The notes under the pieces were generated by a model that was not told the DNA's origin, searched no databases, and worked only from the letters and a program-made list of their open reading frames with translations. Source: Tannerellaceae bacterium (GTDB lineage: Bacteria; Bacteroidota; Bacteroidia; Bacteroidales; Tannerellaceae). Taken from it: a stretch of 12,230 nucleotides of DNA. The stretch covers positions 1-12,230 of the forward strand of contig JAISRY010000164.1 of the NCBI GenBank assembly GCA_031273385.1, in the 5' to 3' direction. This document shows, piece by piece, positions 5,979 through 12,230 of the stretch. The position numbers were made by a program, and so were the translations under genes. Position 1 is the stretch's first letter; the number at the start of each line of letters is the position of its first letter.

Positions 5979-6830
5979 TTAGTGTGTGTGACATGACGAT
6001 GGAATGAGGGCGGCGGCGCCCAGGATGGCGATATCGGGGTTGCCGGAAATCCCGATATGCAGCTTCTCTAGCGATTTGGGGTAGAGGAACGACCGCATCC
6101 CCTCTTGCATACTCTTTGCGAAAAGCGGATAGGCCTCCGTAATGCCTCCACCGAAGATAATGGCTTCCGGATCGTAGGCATACAGTATGGCTTTCACCAA
6201 TTCACCGAGGTGCCGCCCGTACTCGTCCCATATCCTGAGGGCTTCCGCATCGTTGTCCCGCGCCCGGGCAGCGGCCTCTTTCCCCGTCATATTGTGGCAG
6301 GCGGTAAAGAATGTGCTGGCGCAATAATATTCATATACCTGGTCGAGGTAGCGCAAACAGCCGATTTCACCGGCGCCCGTATTGCGTCCGTTATATAACT
6401 CGCCATGGATGATCACGCCGGCTCCTACGCCCGTTCCCAACGTGACGCCAAGCATATTGGCAAAAGGCCTCCCCTCGCCGAAACGCTTTTCGCCCAACGC
6501 AAAGCAGTTGGAATCGTTATTCACAAAAACGGGAATATGAAACGCCTCTTCCAGCCTCTTCTTCAGGTGTACCTCTTCCCAGGAGGGGATAAACATGGCA
6601 TTGTACACAATCCCCTCTTCCACATCCACCACCGAGGGGACGCCAATACCGATACCGCTCACCTCAGGTGAGAGCATAGGCGCGATGAGGGATTTCAGAT
6701 AAGCGATGGAATCCTCCACATTCATCTGTGATGGGCTGGGCGCCGCCACTTTGCGGATCATCTGCCCGTCGTGCAGCTTCCCGATACGGATATTTGTCCC
6801 TCCGAGGTCTATTCCTATTTTCATGGCCAT
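5979..6830 (-). CDS. ROK-family sugar kinase lacking the usual zinc-cysteine motif
   Basis: This is a 283-residue actin-fold kinase of the ROK family. Phosphate-1 is DLGGT (8-12), the catalytic-base region is NNDSN with D106, the phosphate-2 motif is LGTGVGAG (131-138), and GAGEIG (152-157) is the ROK signature start. Further on, IIFGGGI (224-230) matches the adenosine-binding part. Many ROK proteins continue with His then CxCGxxGC, which binds zinc. Here the histidine position is Cys158, followed by LRYLDQVYEYYCASTFF, so the zinc motif is absent. There is no N-terminal helix-turn-helix, so it is an enzyme type rather than a repressor. Glucose, N-acetylhexosamine or allose could be the substrate. 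MAMKIG offers two starts (6830 or 6824); either fits the upstream promoter box. Confidence 0.9.
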   Translation of the reverse strand: MAMKIGIDLGGTNIRIGKLHDGQMIRKVAAPSPSQMNVEDSIAYLKSLIAPMLSPEVSGIGIGVPSVVDVEEGIVYNAMFIPSWEEVHLKKRLEEAFHIPVFVNNDSNCFALGEKRFGEGRPFANMLGVTLGTGVGAGVIIHGELYNGRNTGAGEIGCLRYLDQVYEYYCASTFFTACHNMTGKEAAARARDNDAEALRIWDEYGRHLGELVKAILYAYDPEAIIFGGGITEAYPLFAKSMQEGMRSFLYPKSLEKLHIGISGNPDIAILGAAALIPSSCHTH

Positions 6831-6855
6831 TCGTTTTTTAATAAATAAGGCAATG

Positions 6856-6863
6856 CAAATATA
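6856..6863 (-). promoter_or_regulatory. Candidate Bacteroidetes -7 box for the ROK kinase operon
   Basis: On the minus strand TATATTTG is a perfect match to TAnnTTTG. It lies 25 nt before the ATG at 6830, within the 75-bp gap after the response-regulator stop. The -33 position (about 6884-6887) reads TATT, a poor match to TTTG. The box suggests the kinase and phosphohydrolase genes can be transcribed separately from the helicase-regulator pair. Confidence 0.5.
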
Positions 6864-6905
6864 GGTATTTTTCTGAATAAGTGAATAGCACGCAGATGAC
6901 GCAGC

Positions 6906-7580
6906 TCAGGCTTCCATGCGGTAGCCGGAGCCGGGGACGGTGTGGATTAGTTTGGTGGGGAAGCCTTTGTCTATTTTTGTGCGGAGGTAGTTGATGTAGA
7001 CGTCTACGATGTTCATGTTGCGGTCGGCCTCCTTGTCCCATACCTGTTTGATGATGCTTTGGCGGGTCAGGGCTTTTCCCTGGTTGGAGATCAGGTATTC
7101 GAGCAGGCGGTATTCGCGGACGGTGAGGTTGATGGGGATGCCGCTACGGACGGCGCGGTGGTTGTCGACTTCCAGGACGAGGTCGCCACAGGTAAGGACG
7201 GGGTTGGGCTCGCCGGTTTTTGTACGGCGTGATAGCGCCTGTATGCGGGCTTCCAGTTCGGCAAAGCTGAACGGTTTCACTACGTAATCATCCGCTCCGG
7301 CTTCCAGCCCTTTTACGATATCGTCGGTCGTTCCCAGCGCGGTGAGCATAACGACGGGGGAGGCATATCCGTAGGCCGCCCTGTACCTGCGGCACAGCTC
7401 CAGGCCGTTTATCCCGGGCATGATCACATCCAGTATGAGCAGTTGGAAATGCGTTTTCCCGATGAGATCCCAGCCGGCCGCGCCGTCGTGCGCCGTCGCC
7501 ACTTCGTGCCCGGACTCCCGCAGCCCCCGCTCGATAAAGGAGGCGATATTGACCTCATCTTCCACCAACAGTATCTTCAT
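6906..7580 (-). CDS. OmpR/PhoB-type two-component response regulator
   Basis: The 224-residue protein has a receiver domain at about 1-118. The acidic pocket is E7/D8, the phosphoacceptor is D51 in LLILDVIMPG, the switch threonine is T80 and the conserved lysine is K102 in VVKPF. A winged-helix DNA-binding domain follows at about 128-222, with LTVREYRLLEYLISNQGKALTR, the recognition-helix region NIVDVYINYLRTKI and the wing HTVPGSGYRME. It should bind DNA as a dimer once phosphorylated. No histidine kinase is encoded here, although such regulators usually sit beside one. It begins 22 nt after the SNF2 helicase stop on the same strand and shows no obvious promoter of its own, so it probably depends on the helicase transcript. 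The target genes cannot be inferred. Confidence 0.93.
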   Translation of the reverse strand: MKILLVEDEVNIASFIERGLRESGHEVATAHDGAAGWDLIGKTHFQLLILDVIMPGINGLELCRRYRAAYGYASPVVMLTALGTTDDIVKGLEAGADDYVVKPFSFAELEARIQALSRRTKTGEPNPVLTCGDLVLEVDNHRAVRSGIPINLTVREYRLLEYLISNQGKALTRQSIIKQVWDKEADRNMNIVDVYINYLRTKIDKGFPTKLIHTVPGSGYRMEA

Positions 7581-7602
7581 CGTTTTCGTGCGTCGGGGCG
7601 GT

Positions 7603-10600
7603 TTATATCATCTGTGAATCCTTGATCAGGGCAAGCAGTTCGGCGAGCGACAACCGTGCCGAGCGGTCGCTGCCCTCGAGCAGGGATTCGGCCAGGTCGC
7701 GCTTGGTATGGTGAAGTTGTATGATCTTCTCTTCGATGGTGTTTTCGGCCACCAGGCGGTAGATCGTAACGGGGCGCGTTTGCCCGATGCGGTGCGCACG
7801 GTCGGAGGCCTGGTCTTCGATGGCCGGGTTCCACCAGGGGTCTAAATGGATGACGAAGTCGGCGCCGGTAAGGTTCAGCCCCAGTCCGCCGGCTTTCAGG
7901 CTGATGAGGAACAGTTCGCCCTCGCCGCCCTGAAACTTCTTGACGCTCTGTTCCCTGTCGGCTATCGGCGTGGAGCCATCCAGGTATTGGTAATGGACGC
8001 CCTGTTTGTCCAACGCTTTGCGGACGATGGCGAGGTGCGCCACGAACTGGCTGAACACCAATGCGCGGTGCTTGTTTTCACGCAATTCGGCCACGATGTC
8101 GAGGAATGTGTTGAGTTTCGACGACGAAGAGATGGGGATATCCGGGTTGATCAGTTGCGGATGACAGCTGGCCTGACGGAGCCTGGTGATTTCGGCCAAC
8201 GCCTGTATATGCTTTGTCCCGCCGTTCGTATCGTTTTTGACCAGGTTTTCGATGGCTTGGCGGCGCAGGGCTTCGTAAAACGCCATTTCATCGTCGGAGA
8301 GCTGTATCTTCTTCACAATCTCTATCTTTGGCGGCAGTTCGTCCAATACCGCCGTTTTGGTACGGCGGAGGATAAAGGGGGAGATCAGCTTTTTTAGGAG
8401 TTTGCGCGTTTTCTCGTCGTCGGGCTTGATAAAGGTGTTGTTGAAATGTTGCAGGCTGCCCAACAGCCCGGGGTTGAGGAAGTTAAAGATGTTCCATATC
8501 TCGCCGGGATGGTTTTGTACCGGCGTACCGGTGAGCGCGACGCGAAAAGCGCCTTTCAGCTGCATGGCGGCTTTGGACGTTTTGGTGGCATAGTTTTTGA
8601 TGACATGCGCCTCGTCGAGTATGATGGTGGCGAAAGAGGGCTCGCTCAGCAAGTCGTTCTCCGACTGCACCAGCCCGTAGGAGACGATCAGCAGGTCGCC
8701 CGCTTCGAGCGATTGCACCACCTCTTTCCTGTTTCCGCTATTGCTCCCGAACGTTCTCCCGAGCGTTTTAATCCGTAGCGTGGGGGCGAAGCGTTCGGCT
8801 TCGTGTACCCAGTTGCTGATGACCGACACCGGGCAAACCACCATGGCCGGCCCCTGTTGCGCCCGGTGCAGCAGGATGGCCAGCGCCTGTACGGTCTTTC
8901 CCAGCCCCATATCGTCGGCCAGGCATACGCCGGCTTCCCATTCGGACAGCCGGGCGAGCCATTGGAACCCCTCTTCCTGATACCCCCGCAGCTCCGCCTT
9001 GAGGTGGACGGGGACGGCGGCGTTGCCTGCTTTCACGTCGTCCACCCGCTTGCGGAAGTCTTTCCACGATTTATCCGTTTTCAGCGTCCCGGCCTGATCG
9101 AAGAAGTCGTCCAGCGCCACCGAGGCGAATTTGTTGATTTTCACGTCGTTTTTCCCGATGGAAGAGAACAGGCGCAGCTCATCGAGGTATTTTTTCAGCT
9201 CGTTGCTGAGCGCAATGAATTCGCCCGGCTGCAGCTCCACGAAGCGTTTGTTGCTCTTCTCCGTCAAGGCCAGCAGTTGTTGGAGCGAAACGACGGTGTT
9301 TTCGTCCACTTTCAGTTCGCCCTGCAAATCAAACCAGTTCATCACGCTTTTCAGCCGGATGGTGAGATGCCCCGACCCGGCCTTTCCGCGAAGACGGAAA
9401 CGTTCGCCCTCCGGCCATTCCACGATGCTGATATCCTGATGTTCCGCCAGGATATCGAGTATGGCGAGCGAGTCGAGCGGATCGTTGAACGTGATCAGGC
9501 CGTCCGTCATTTCCAGGCTTTCCAGGCTTTGTATCTCGTTCAGCAGGACGTTTTCGTTCGCCAGCTCTTTCCTGATATCCCGTTTTACCTGCAACTGTAT
9601 ATTGTTTTCGTTCGCGATCAGCGCATTGCCGCCTTTTCCGGGCTTACAGTAGGGCGGATGGTCCCCGAACGGTTTGCTGAACAGCTCCGCTCTCAGCCCG
9701 TCGCCAAAGGGGAGGAGCTGTACGCGGATACGCGAATCGGCCGGTATCTCTTTCACCTGTGTCTGCTTGCTTTCCGAAGCCAGCAGGTCGGAATGGACGT
9801 TCATCCCCTGTGCGCTGAATGTCCCCAGCAGCTCAATCAGCTTTTCCTTACCCTGCTCGGGCACGACAAGCCCGGCGACGATCTGCAGAATGCGTATCTG
9901 TTGCTCCGTAAGGGAGTAAACGAGGTAGCGCGTATTCGTCTCTTTTTGGACGGAAATCTTCTCGGTGATGTCCTTTATATCGGTGGAAAGGGTGTAGCCT
10001 TTCGGCGACTTGGCCACTTTGATCACCGGCTGCGCCAAGATAAACTCGACAGGGATATCCATGTTGTTTTCAAGGAAAACATAAGGATGCCCGGCCAGGT
10101 GTACATAAACGCTTTTCGAGAACTGGTAATATTCGGTGTAATAATCCTTGAAATAGTCGAGCGTCCTGGCGATCCGGAGATCCTGGTCGCTCATACCCTG
10201 CGTCTTGCCCTCATAAAAGCTTTTAAGCGCGATGTTCCTCCCTGTCGACCATCCTTTTGCCTGACGGGTTTGCAGCACCGGCTGTATGAAGTTTTGTTTG
10301 GGATGGTAGAAATAGATCACCCGCGTCTTGCTCTCCCCGTCTTTCGTCGTTTTAGATGAACCAAATTTCATCCCCAATAGCAGGTTGATGGCTTTTTCCC
10401 AGTCTTCCTGATAGGTGATGCGCGAAAGAACGGGCGGATAGGAGAGCTTCGAGGCGATTTTATCGTACAATTTGTTCGACCGGTCGTTGTTAAACCACGA
10501 TTTCATGACATACGCCACCTCATACGCCAATATGAAATAGCCGGAATGAAAGACTTTCTCGGCGATATCCAGAAGCGTTTCCGATAAAATGGGCTTCTTT

Positions 10601-11694
10601 CCCCTGTTGGTCATGTAATAGGCCAGCAGGGAGAGGAGCCTCATGTATTCGCTTGCCGCCGCGTTAAGAATGGTTATGTTCAATAACCCAAGCTCTTTTT
10701 TCTCCTTTTCTTTCTTGTCCAATATATGATAGGCCAGGGCGGCAAAGACGGAGATAAAACCCGGATAGCCGCTTTTGCCCATCCATTGCTCCATCTTCTG
10801 GAAAATGGGGGTGGACGTTTTCGGGTCAATGCTGATCAGGGTGATAAAATAGTAAAACGCGATGTGCGGGGCGGCGGGCGCCAGGAAATCCCGGTGCTGC
10901 TTCTGCTGCGCTTTCAACGCCTTGTCGAAAAGGATAAACGCTCCCTCCATCTCTCCCTGCGTCGTTTTGGCTATCGCCTCGACATAATAGGTATGCACGG
11001 CGTCCGACTTGTCTTTCAGATCGAGCATTTTCCGGAAATGGCCGGCCAGGAGGTCGATTTTCTTGTCCACAAACGTCATGTCCAACGCTTTCCTGGTATG
11101 GATGATATGTTCATAAAAACGCCTGACCTCCTGTAGCGGCGTCAGGGCATAGATATCTTCGTTTATGGCAGCCGGTAACACGATATTCATCAGCTCGGCG
11201 CCGATCATGTGAAGCTTGCTGCCATATACCTTGCATCGAAGCAACCGGGTATAATACCCCCATTTCTCGGGCGTGAGGTTCTGTGAAAAAAACAGCTCGT
11301 GCTTGGCGTATGCCGCCGGCTCGTGGCACAGGGAGTAGAGGCAATTGCGGAACTGGAAGATGGGGTTGTCCACGGGAGAGTAAAAGAGCTTTTGACGCTC
11401 GTTTACGATGGACGGCCAAAGGGGCTTCAGATCGGATAACTGGGGATAAATATACAGCATAAACTCCGGTGTGACCGTATAATCCGACCGGTATTCGTTT
11501 CGTCTTTTAAACAGTTCGCATTGGACGCCCTTCTCCATCGTTTCGTGTGCATACCGCTGCGTGATCCTCTTAAAGGTGTAGAGTTCCACGAGGTTGTATT
11601 CGTTGATATCGACCGCTTTCAAAGCCGCTACTCTCAATAGATTCCTTTCAGTTTCTGAAAGGGAGACGTACTGATCAATTTGATGCTGATTCAT
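7603..11694 (-). CDS. SNF2-family DEAD/DEAH-box helicase (ATP-dependent DNA translocase)
   Basis: This 1363-residue protein has its SNF2 motor in the last 460 residues. The Q-motif region is RGYQ (903-906), Walker A LADDMGLGKT (925-934, K933), Walker B DEAH (1027-1030), motif III LTGTPVQN (1054-1061), LRRTK (1109-1113), motif V in ISLKAGGLGLNLTGADFV and motif VI with HRIGQ (1301-1305). SNF2 motors translocate on double-stranded DNA and displace bound proteins such as RNA polymerase; the role of this protein is unknown. Residues 1 to about 890 carry no motif I can name. About 190-450 look alpha-helical and possibly repeat-like, and about 450-890 are mixed. No cysteine-paired SWIM zinc motif is evident. 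The ATG at 11694 is preceded by a good promoter about 24 nt upstream, which supports this start. The gene leads the response-regulator transcript. Confidence 0.93.
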   Translation of the reverse strand: MNQHQIDQYVSLSETERNLLRVAALKAVDINEYNLVELYTFKRITQRYAHETMEKGVQCELFKRRNEYRSDYTVTPEFMLYIYPQLSDLKPLWPSIVNERQKLFYSPVDNPIFQFRNCLYSLCHEPAAYAKHELFFSQNLTPEKWGYYTRLLRCKVYGSKLHMIGAELMNIVLPAAINEDIYALTPLQEVRRFYEHIIHTRKALDMTFVDKKIDLLAGHFRKMLDLKDKSDAVHTYYVEAIAKTTQGEMEGAFILFDKALKAQQKQHRDFLAPAAPHIAFYYFITLISIDPKTSTPIFQKMEQWMGKSGYPGFISVFAALAYHILDKKEKEKKELGLLNITILNAAASEYMRLLSLLAYYMTNRGKKPILSETLLDIAEKVFHSGYFILAYEVAYVMKSWFNNDRSNKLYDKIASKLSYPPVLSRITYQEDWEKAINLLLGMKFGSSKTTKDGESKTRVIYFYHPKQNFIQPVLQTRQAKGWSTGRNIALKSFYEGKTQGMSDQDLRIARTLDYFKDYYTEYYQFSKSVYVHLAGHPYVFLENNMDIPVEFILAQPVIKVAKSPKGYTLSTDIKDITEKISVQKETNTRYLVYSLTEQQIRILQIVAGLVVPEQGKEKLIELLGTFSAQGMNVHSDLLASESKQTQVKEIPADSRIRVQLLPFGDGLRAELFSKPFGDHPPYCKPGKGGNALIANENNIQLQVKRDIRKELANENVLLNEIQSLESLEMTDGLITFNDPLDSLAILDILAEHQDISIVEWPEGERFRLRGKAGSGHLTIRLKSVMNWFDLQGELKVDENTVVSLQQLLALTEKSNKRFVELQPGEFIALSNELKKYLDELRLFSSIGKNDVKINKFASVALDDFFDQAGTLKTDKSWKDFRKRVDDVKAGNAAVPVHLKAELRGYQEEGFQWLARLSEWEAGVCLADDMGLGKTVQALAILLHRAQQGPAMVVCPVSVISNWVHEAERFAPTLRIKTLGRTFGSNSGNRKEVVQSLEAGDLLIVSYGLVQSENDLLSEPSFATIILDEAHVIKNYATKTSKAAMQLKGAFRVALTGTPVQNHPGEIWNIFNFLNPGLLGSLQHFNNTFIKPDDEKTRKLLKKLISPFILRRTKTAVLDELPPKIEIVKKIQLSDDEMAFYEALRRQAIENLVKNDTNGGTKHIQALAEITRLRQASCHPQLINPDIPISSSSKLNTFLDIVAELRENKHRALVFSQFVAHLAIVRKALDKQGVHYQYLDGSTPIADREQSVKKFQGGEGELFLISLKAGGLGLNLTGADFVIHLDPWWNPAIEDQASDRAHRIGQTRPVTIYRLVAENTIEEKIIQLHHTKRDLAESLLEGSDRSARLSLAELLALIKDSQMI

Positions 11695-11717
11695 GAATCC
11701 TTTCTGTTTTTAGCATG

Positions 11718-11748
11718 TAAAAATAGGAAGAATGTATCAGTTGGCAAT
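11718..11748 (-). promoter_or_regulatory. Bacteroidetes-type promoter for the SNF2 helicase gene
   Basis: On the minus strand the -7 box TATTTTTA (11725-11718) matches TAnnTTTG at all but the last position. ATTG (11748-11745) sits exactly 19 nt upstream as the -33 element. Transcription would begin near 11711, giving a leader of under 20 nt. A 10-bp perfect palindrome (CATAATTATG, 11759-11768) lies just upstream and might bind a regulator. Confidence 0.6.
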
Positions 11749-11777
11749 GTGAAAAACACATAATTATGCATGACACG

Positions 11778-11809
11778 CAGGGTCAACGCATTAAAATGTA
11801 TGTTTCAGT
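11778..11809 (+). repeat. 32-bp dispersed repeat box, copy 2
   Basis: This stretch is identical to the reverse complement of 475-506 over all 32 bases, and its first 18 form the core that also occurs at 178-195. It lies upstream of the helicase promoter and 10 nt before a strong hairpin. In all three places the box is followed, in its own reading direction, by a palindrome, which suggests a modular repeat plus hairpin arrangement. Confidence 0.9.
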
Positions 11810-11819
11810 GTCATAAATT

Positions 11820-11852
11820 ATCCGGAGCAAGGAAACATGCTCCGGATTTTTT
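11820..11852 (+). terminator. Strong hairpin with T-tract (rightward terminator-like)
   Basis: ATCCGGAGCA (11820-11829) pairs perfectly with TGCTCCGGAT (11838-11847) around an 8-nt loop, and six Ts (11847-11852) follow. It is a textbook rho-independent shape for rightward transcription, yet no rightward gene precedes it: the nearest coding sequence is the helicase on the other strand. It may end the transcript of the repeat box, block antisense transcription, or serve weakly for a leftward gene beyond the window. Confidence 0.7.
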
Positions 11853-11854
11853 AT

Positions 11855-11917
11855 GTCATTTCATTGTCATCCATTGTCATTTCATTGTCGCCATTGTCAT
11901 TTCATTGTCATCTGATT
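11855..11917. repeat. 20-22-nt tandem repeat, three units
   Basis: Three units begin gtcatttcattgtc, at 11855-11875 (21 nt), 11876-11895 (20 nt) and 11896-11917 (22 nt). They differ only in the last few bases, where catcc, gcc and atctg variants appear. The unit is itself a near-duplication of cattgtcattt. Copy number may vary between strains by slippage. Confidence 0.85.
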
Positions 11918-12000
11918 TTCTCCCAATCCCCGTTTTTAGCCCCAAAAAAGGGCAAATCGGTGGGTAAAAAAGGAAATAAGTGAGGGGAAAAAAAGGGCTT

Positions 12001-12065
12001 TCCCACCACTCTCTTTCTCTCTCTTTCCCTCTATAGAAGAGAGAAGAGAGGAGTAAGTAGTGGGA
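12001..12065. repeat. 65-bp imperfect palindrome in purine/pyrimidine-rich DNA
   Basis: TCCCACCACT (12001-12010) pairs 9 of 10 with AGTAGTGGGA (12056-12065). The arms between are a CT-rich run and its GA-rich complement, meeting at CTATAG (12031-12036). A few gaps are needed. The polypurine/polypyrimidine asymmetry could also favour unusual structures such as triplex DNA; that is inference. Confidence 0.7.
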
Positions 12066-12171
12066 TAGTGATGAGAAAAAGAGAAATAAAAGATATGAGG
12101 GGAATAATAGTAAAACAATAAAAAGTACATAAGAGTTGAAAAAGGCGTTTTTGACCCTCTCGTCACCACTC

Positions 12172-12188
12172 TTGTCTGCGGTAGACAA
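12172..12188. repeat. Short palindrome TTGTCT-gcggt-AGACAA
   Basis: A perfect 6-bp stem with a 5-nt loop lies just before the right-edge tandem repeat. It resembles the short-loop palindromes of the left spacer but is isolated and short, so it may be coincidental. Confidence 0.4.
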
Positions 12189-12230
12189 TTGTGTAGCGGG
12201 AGCTACCCAGTTGTGTTGTCGGAGCTACCC
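12187..12230. repeat. 22-nt tandem repeat reaching the right edge
   Basis: Positions 12187-12208 and 12209-12230 are adjacent 22-nt units that agree at 18 of 22 positions and share the ending ggagctaccc exactly. The first unit also contains a small palindrome, GTAGC-ggga-GCTAC (12193-12206). The window ends at the second unit, so a longer array may continue to the right. Confidence 0.65.

Larger units (their letters stand above)
11853..12230. other. Low-complexity spacer without a convincing gene
   Basis: About 380 bases hold a CATT/GTC tandem repeat, purine-only and pyrimidine-only runs, an imperfect palindrome and the start of a second tandem repeat. A leftward frame of about 100 codons exists, but it has a hydrophobic, low-complexity composition dictated by these runs, needs a non-ATG start, and reads into the repeat and hairpin. 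I do not call it a gene. Confidence 0.7.

Noticed and set aside
8803..10359. A 518-codon open frame on the plus strand, antisense to the SNF2 gene
   Set aside because: It lies wholly opposite a gene with intact SNF2 motifs, has no recognisable motif, and long antisense frames are common opposite GC-rich coding DNA.
7603..11694. Defence island centred on the SNF2 helicase
   Set aside because: No nuclease, methyltransferase, DISARM-like or other defence partner is adjacent. Its neighbours are a response regulator and metabolic genes.
11855..11917. Possible CRISPR array
   Set aside because: The units are contiguous with no unique spacers and are only 20-22 nt; no cas genes are present.
11877..12188. 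A leftward frame of about 100 codons with a hydrophobic middle that could suggest a small membrane protein
   Set aside because: Its composition follows from polypurine/polypyrimidine runs, it needs a TTG start, has no ribosome-binding site, and ends inside a tandem repeat.

Overview
The window looks like chromosome of a Bacteroidales member, possibly Tannerellaceae/Parabacteroides-like; the genus is not proven. The reasons are a DUF4783 gene beside nadC and rlmH, a lipoprotein paired with a small outer-membrane barrel, TAnnTTTG-type promoter boxes instead of sigma70 boxes, and weak Shine-Dalgarno sequences.

Layout. Positions 1-117 are the 3' end of a rightward gene, probably a nucleoside (uridine) kinase. 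Positions 118-743 are a gene-less stretch between convergent genes, packed with structured DNA: a 329-bp foldback bounded by perfect 18-bp inverted repeats and built from short palindromes with 3-nt loops, a terminator with duplicated left arms, and a pyrimidine/purine inverted repeat. Then nadC and a DUF4783 gene lie leftward as a likely two-gene operon (744-1962). Divergent from these and rightward are rlmH (2058-2531), a 614-residue lipoprotein (2566-4410) and an outer-membrane barrel protein (4407-5114). The last two overlap at ATGA, and rlmH may share their transcript. Leftward from 11694 come a 1363-residue SNF2-family helicase, an OmpR-type response regulator 22 nt behind it, a ROK-family sugar kinase with its own promoter box, and a secreted endonuclease/exonuclease/phosphatase-fold enzyme (5106-5963), which runs tail-to-tail into the barrel gene. 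Positions 11695-12230 hold no convincing gene. They contain the helicase promoter, another copy of the dispersed repeat, a strong hairpin with a T-tract, two tandem repeats and a 65-bp imperfect palindrome.

Functionally, nadC (NAD synthesis), rlmH (23S rRNA modification) and the nucleoside kinase are housekeeping. The lipoprotein-barrel pair is probably an uncharacterised envelope unit. The helicase and regulator are probably co-transcribed; no histidine kinase is in view. The kinase-phosphohydrolase pair suggests sugar or phosphate-ester metabolism of unknown substrate.

No defence system, CRISPR array, tRNA, rRNA or intact transposase was found. The most unusual signal is the repeat family, a 32-bp box with 18-bp core, associated with multi-palindrome foldbacks and occurring in both flanking intergenic regions.
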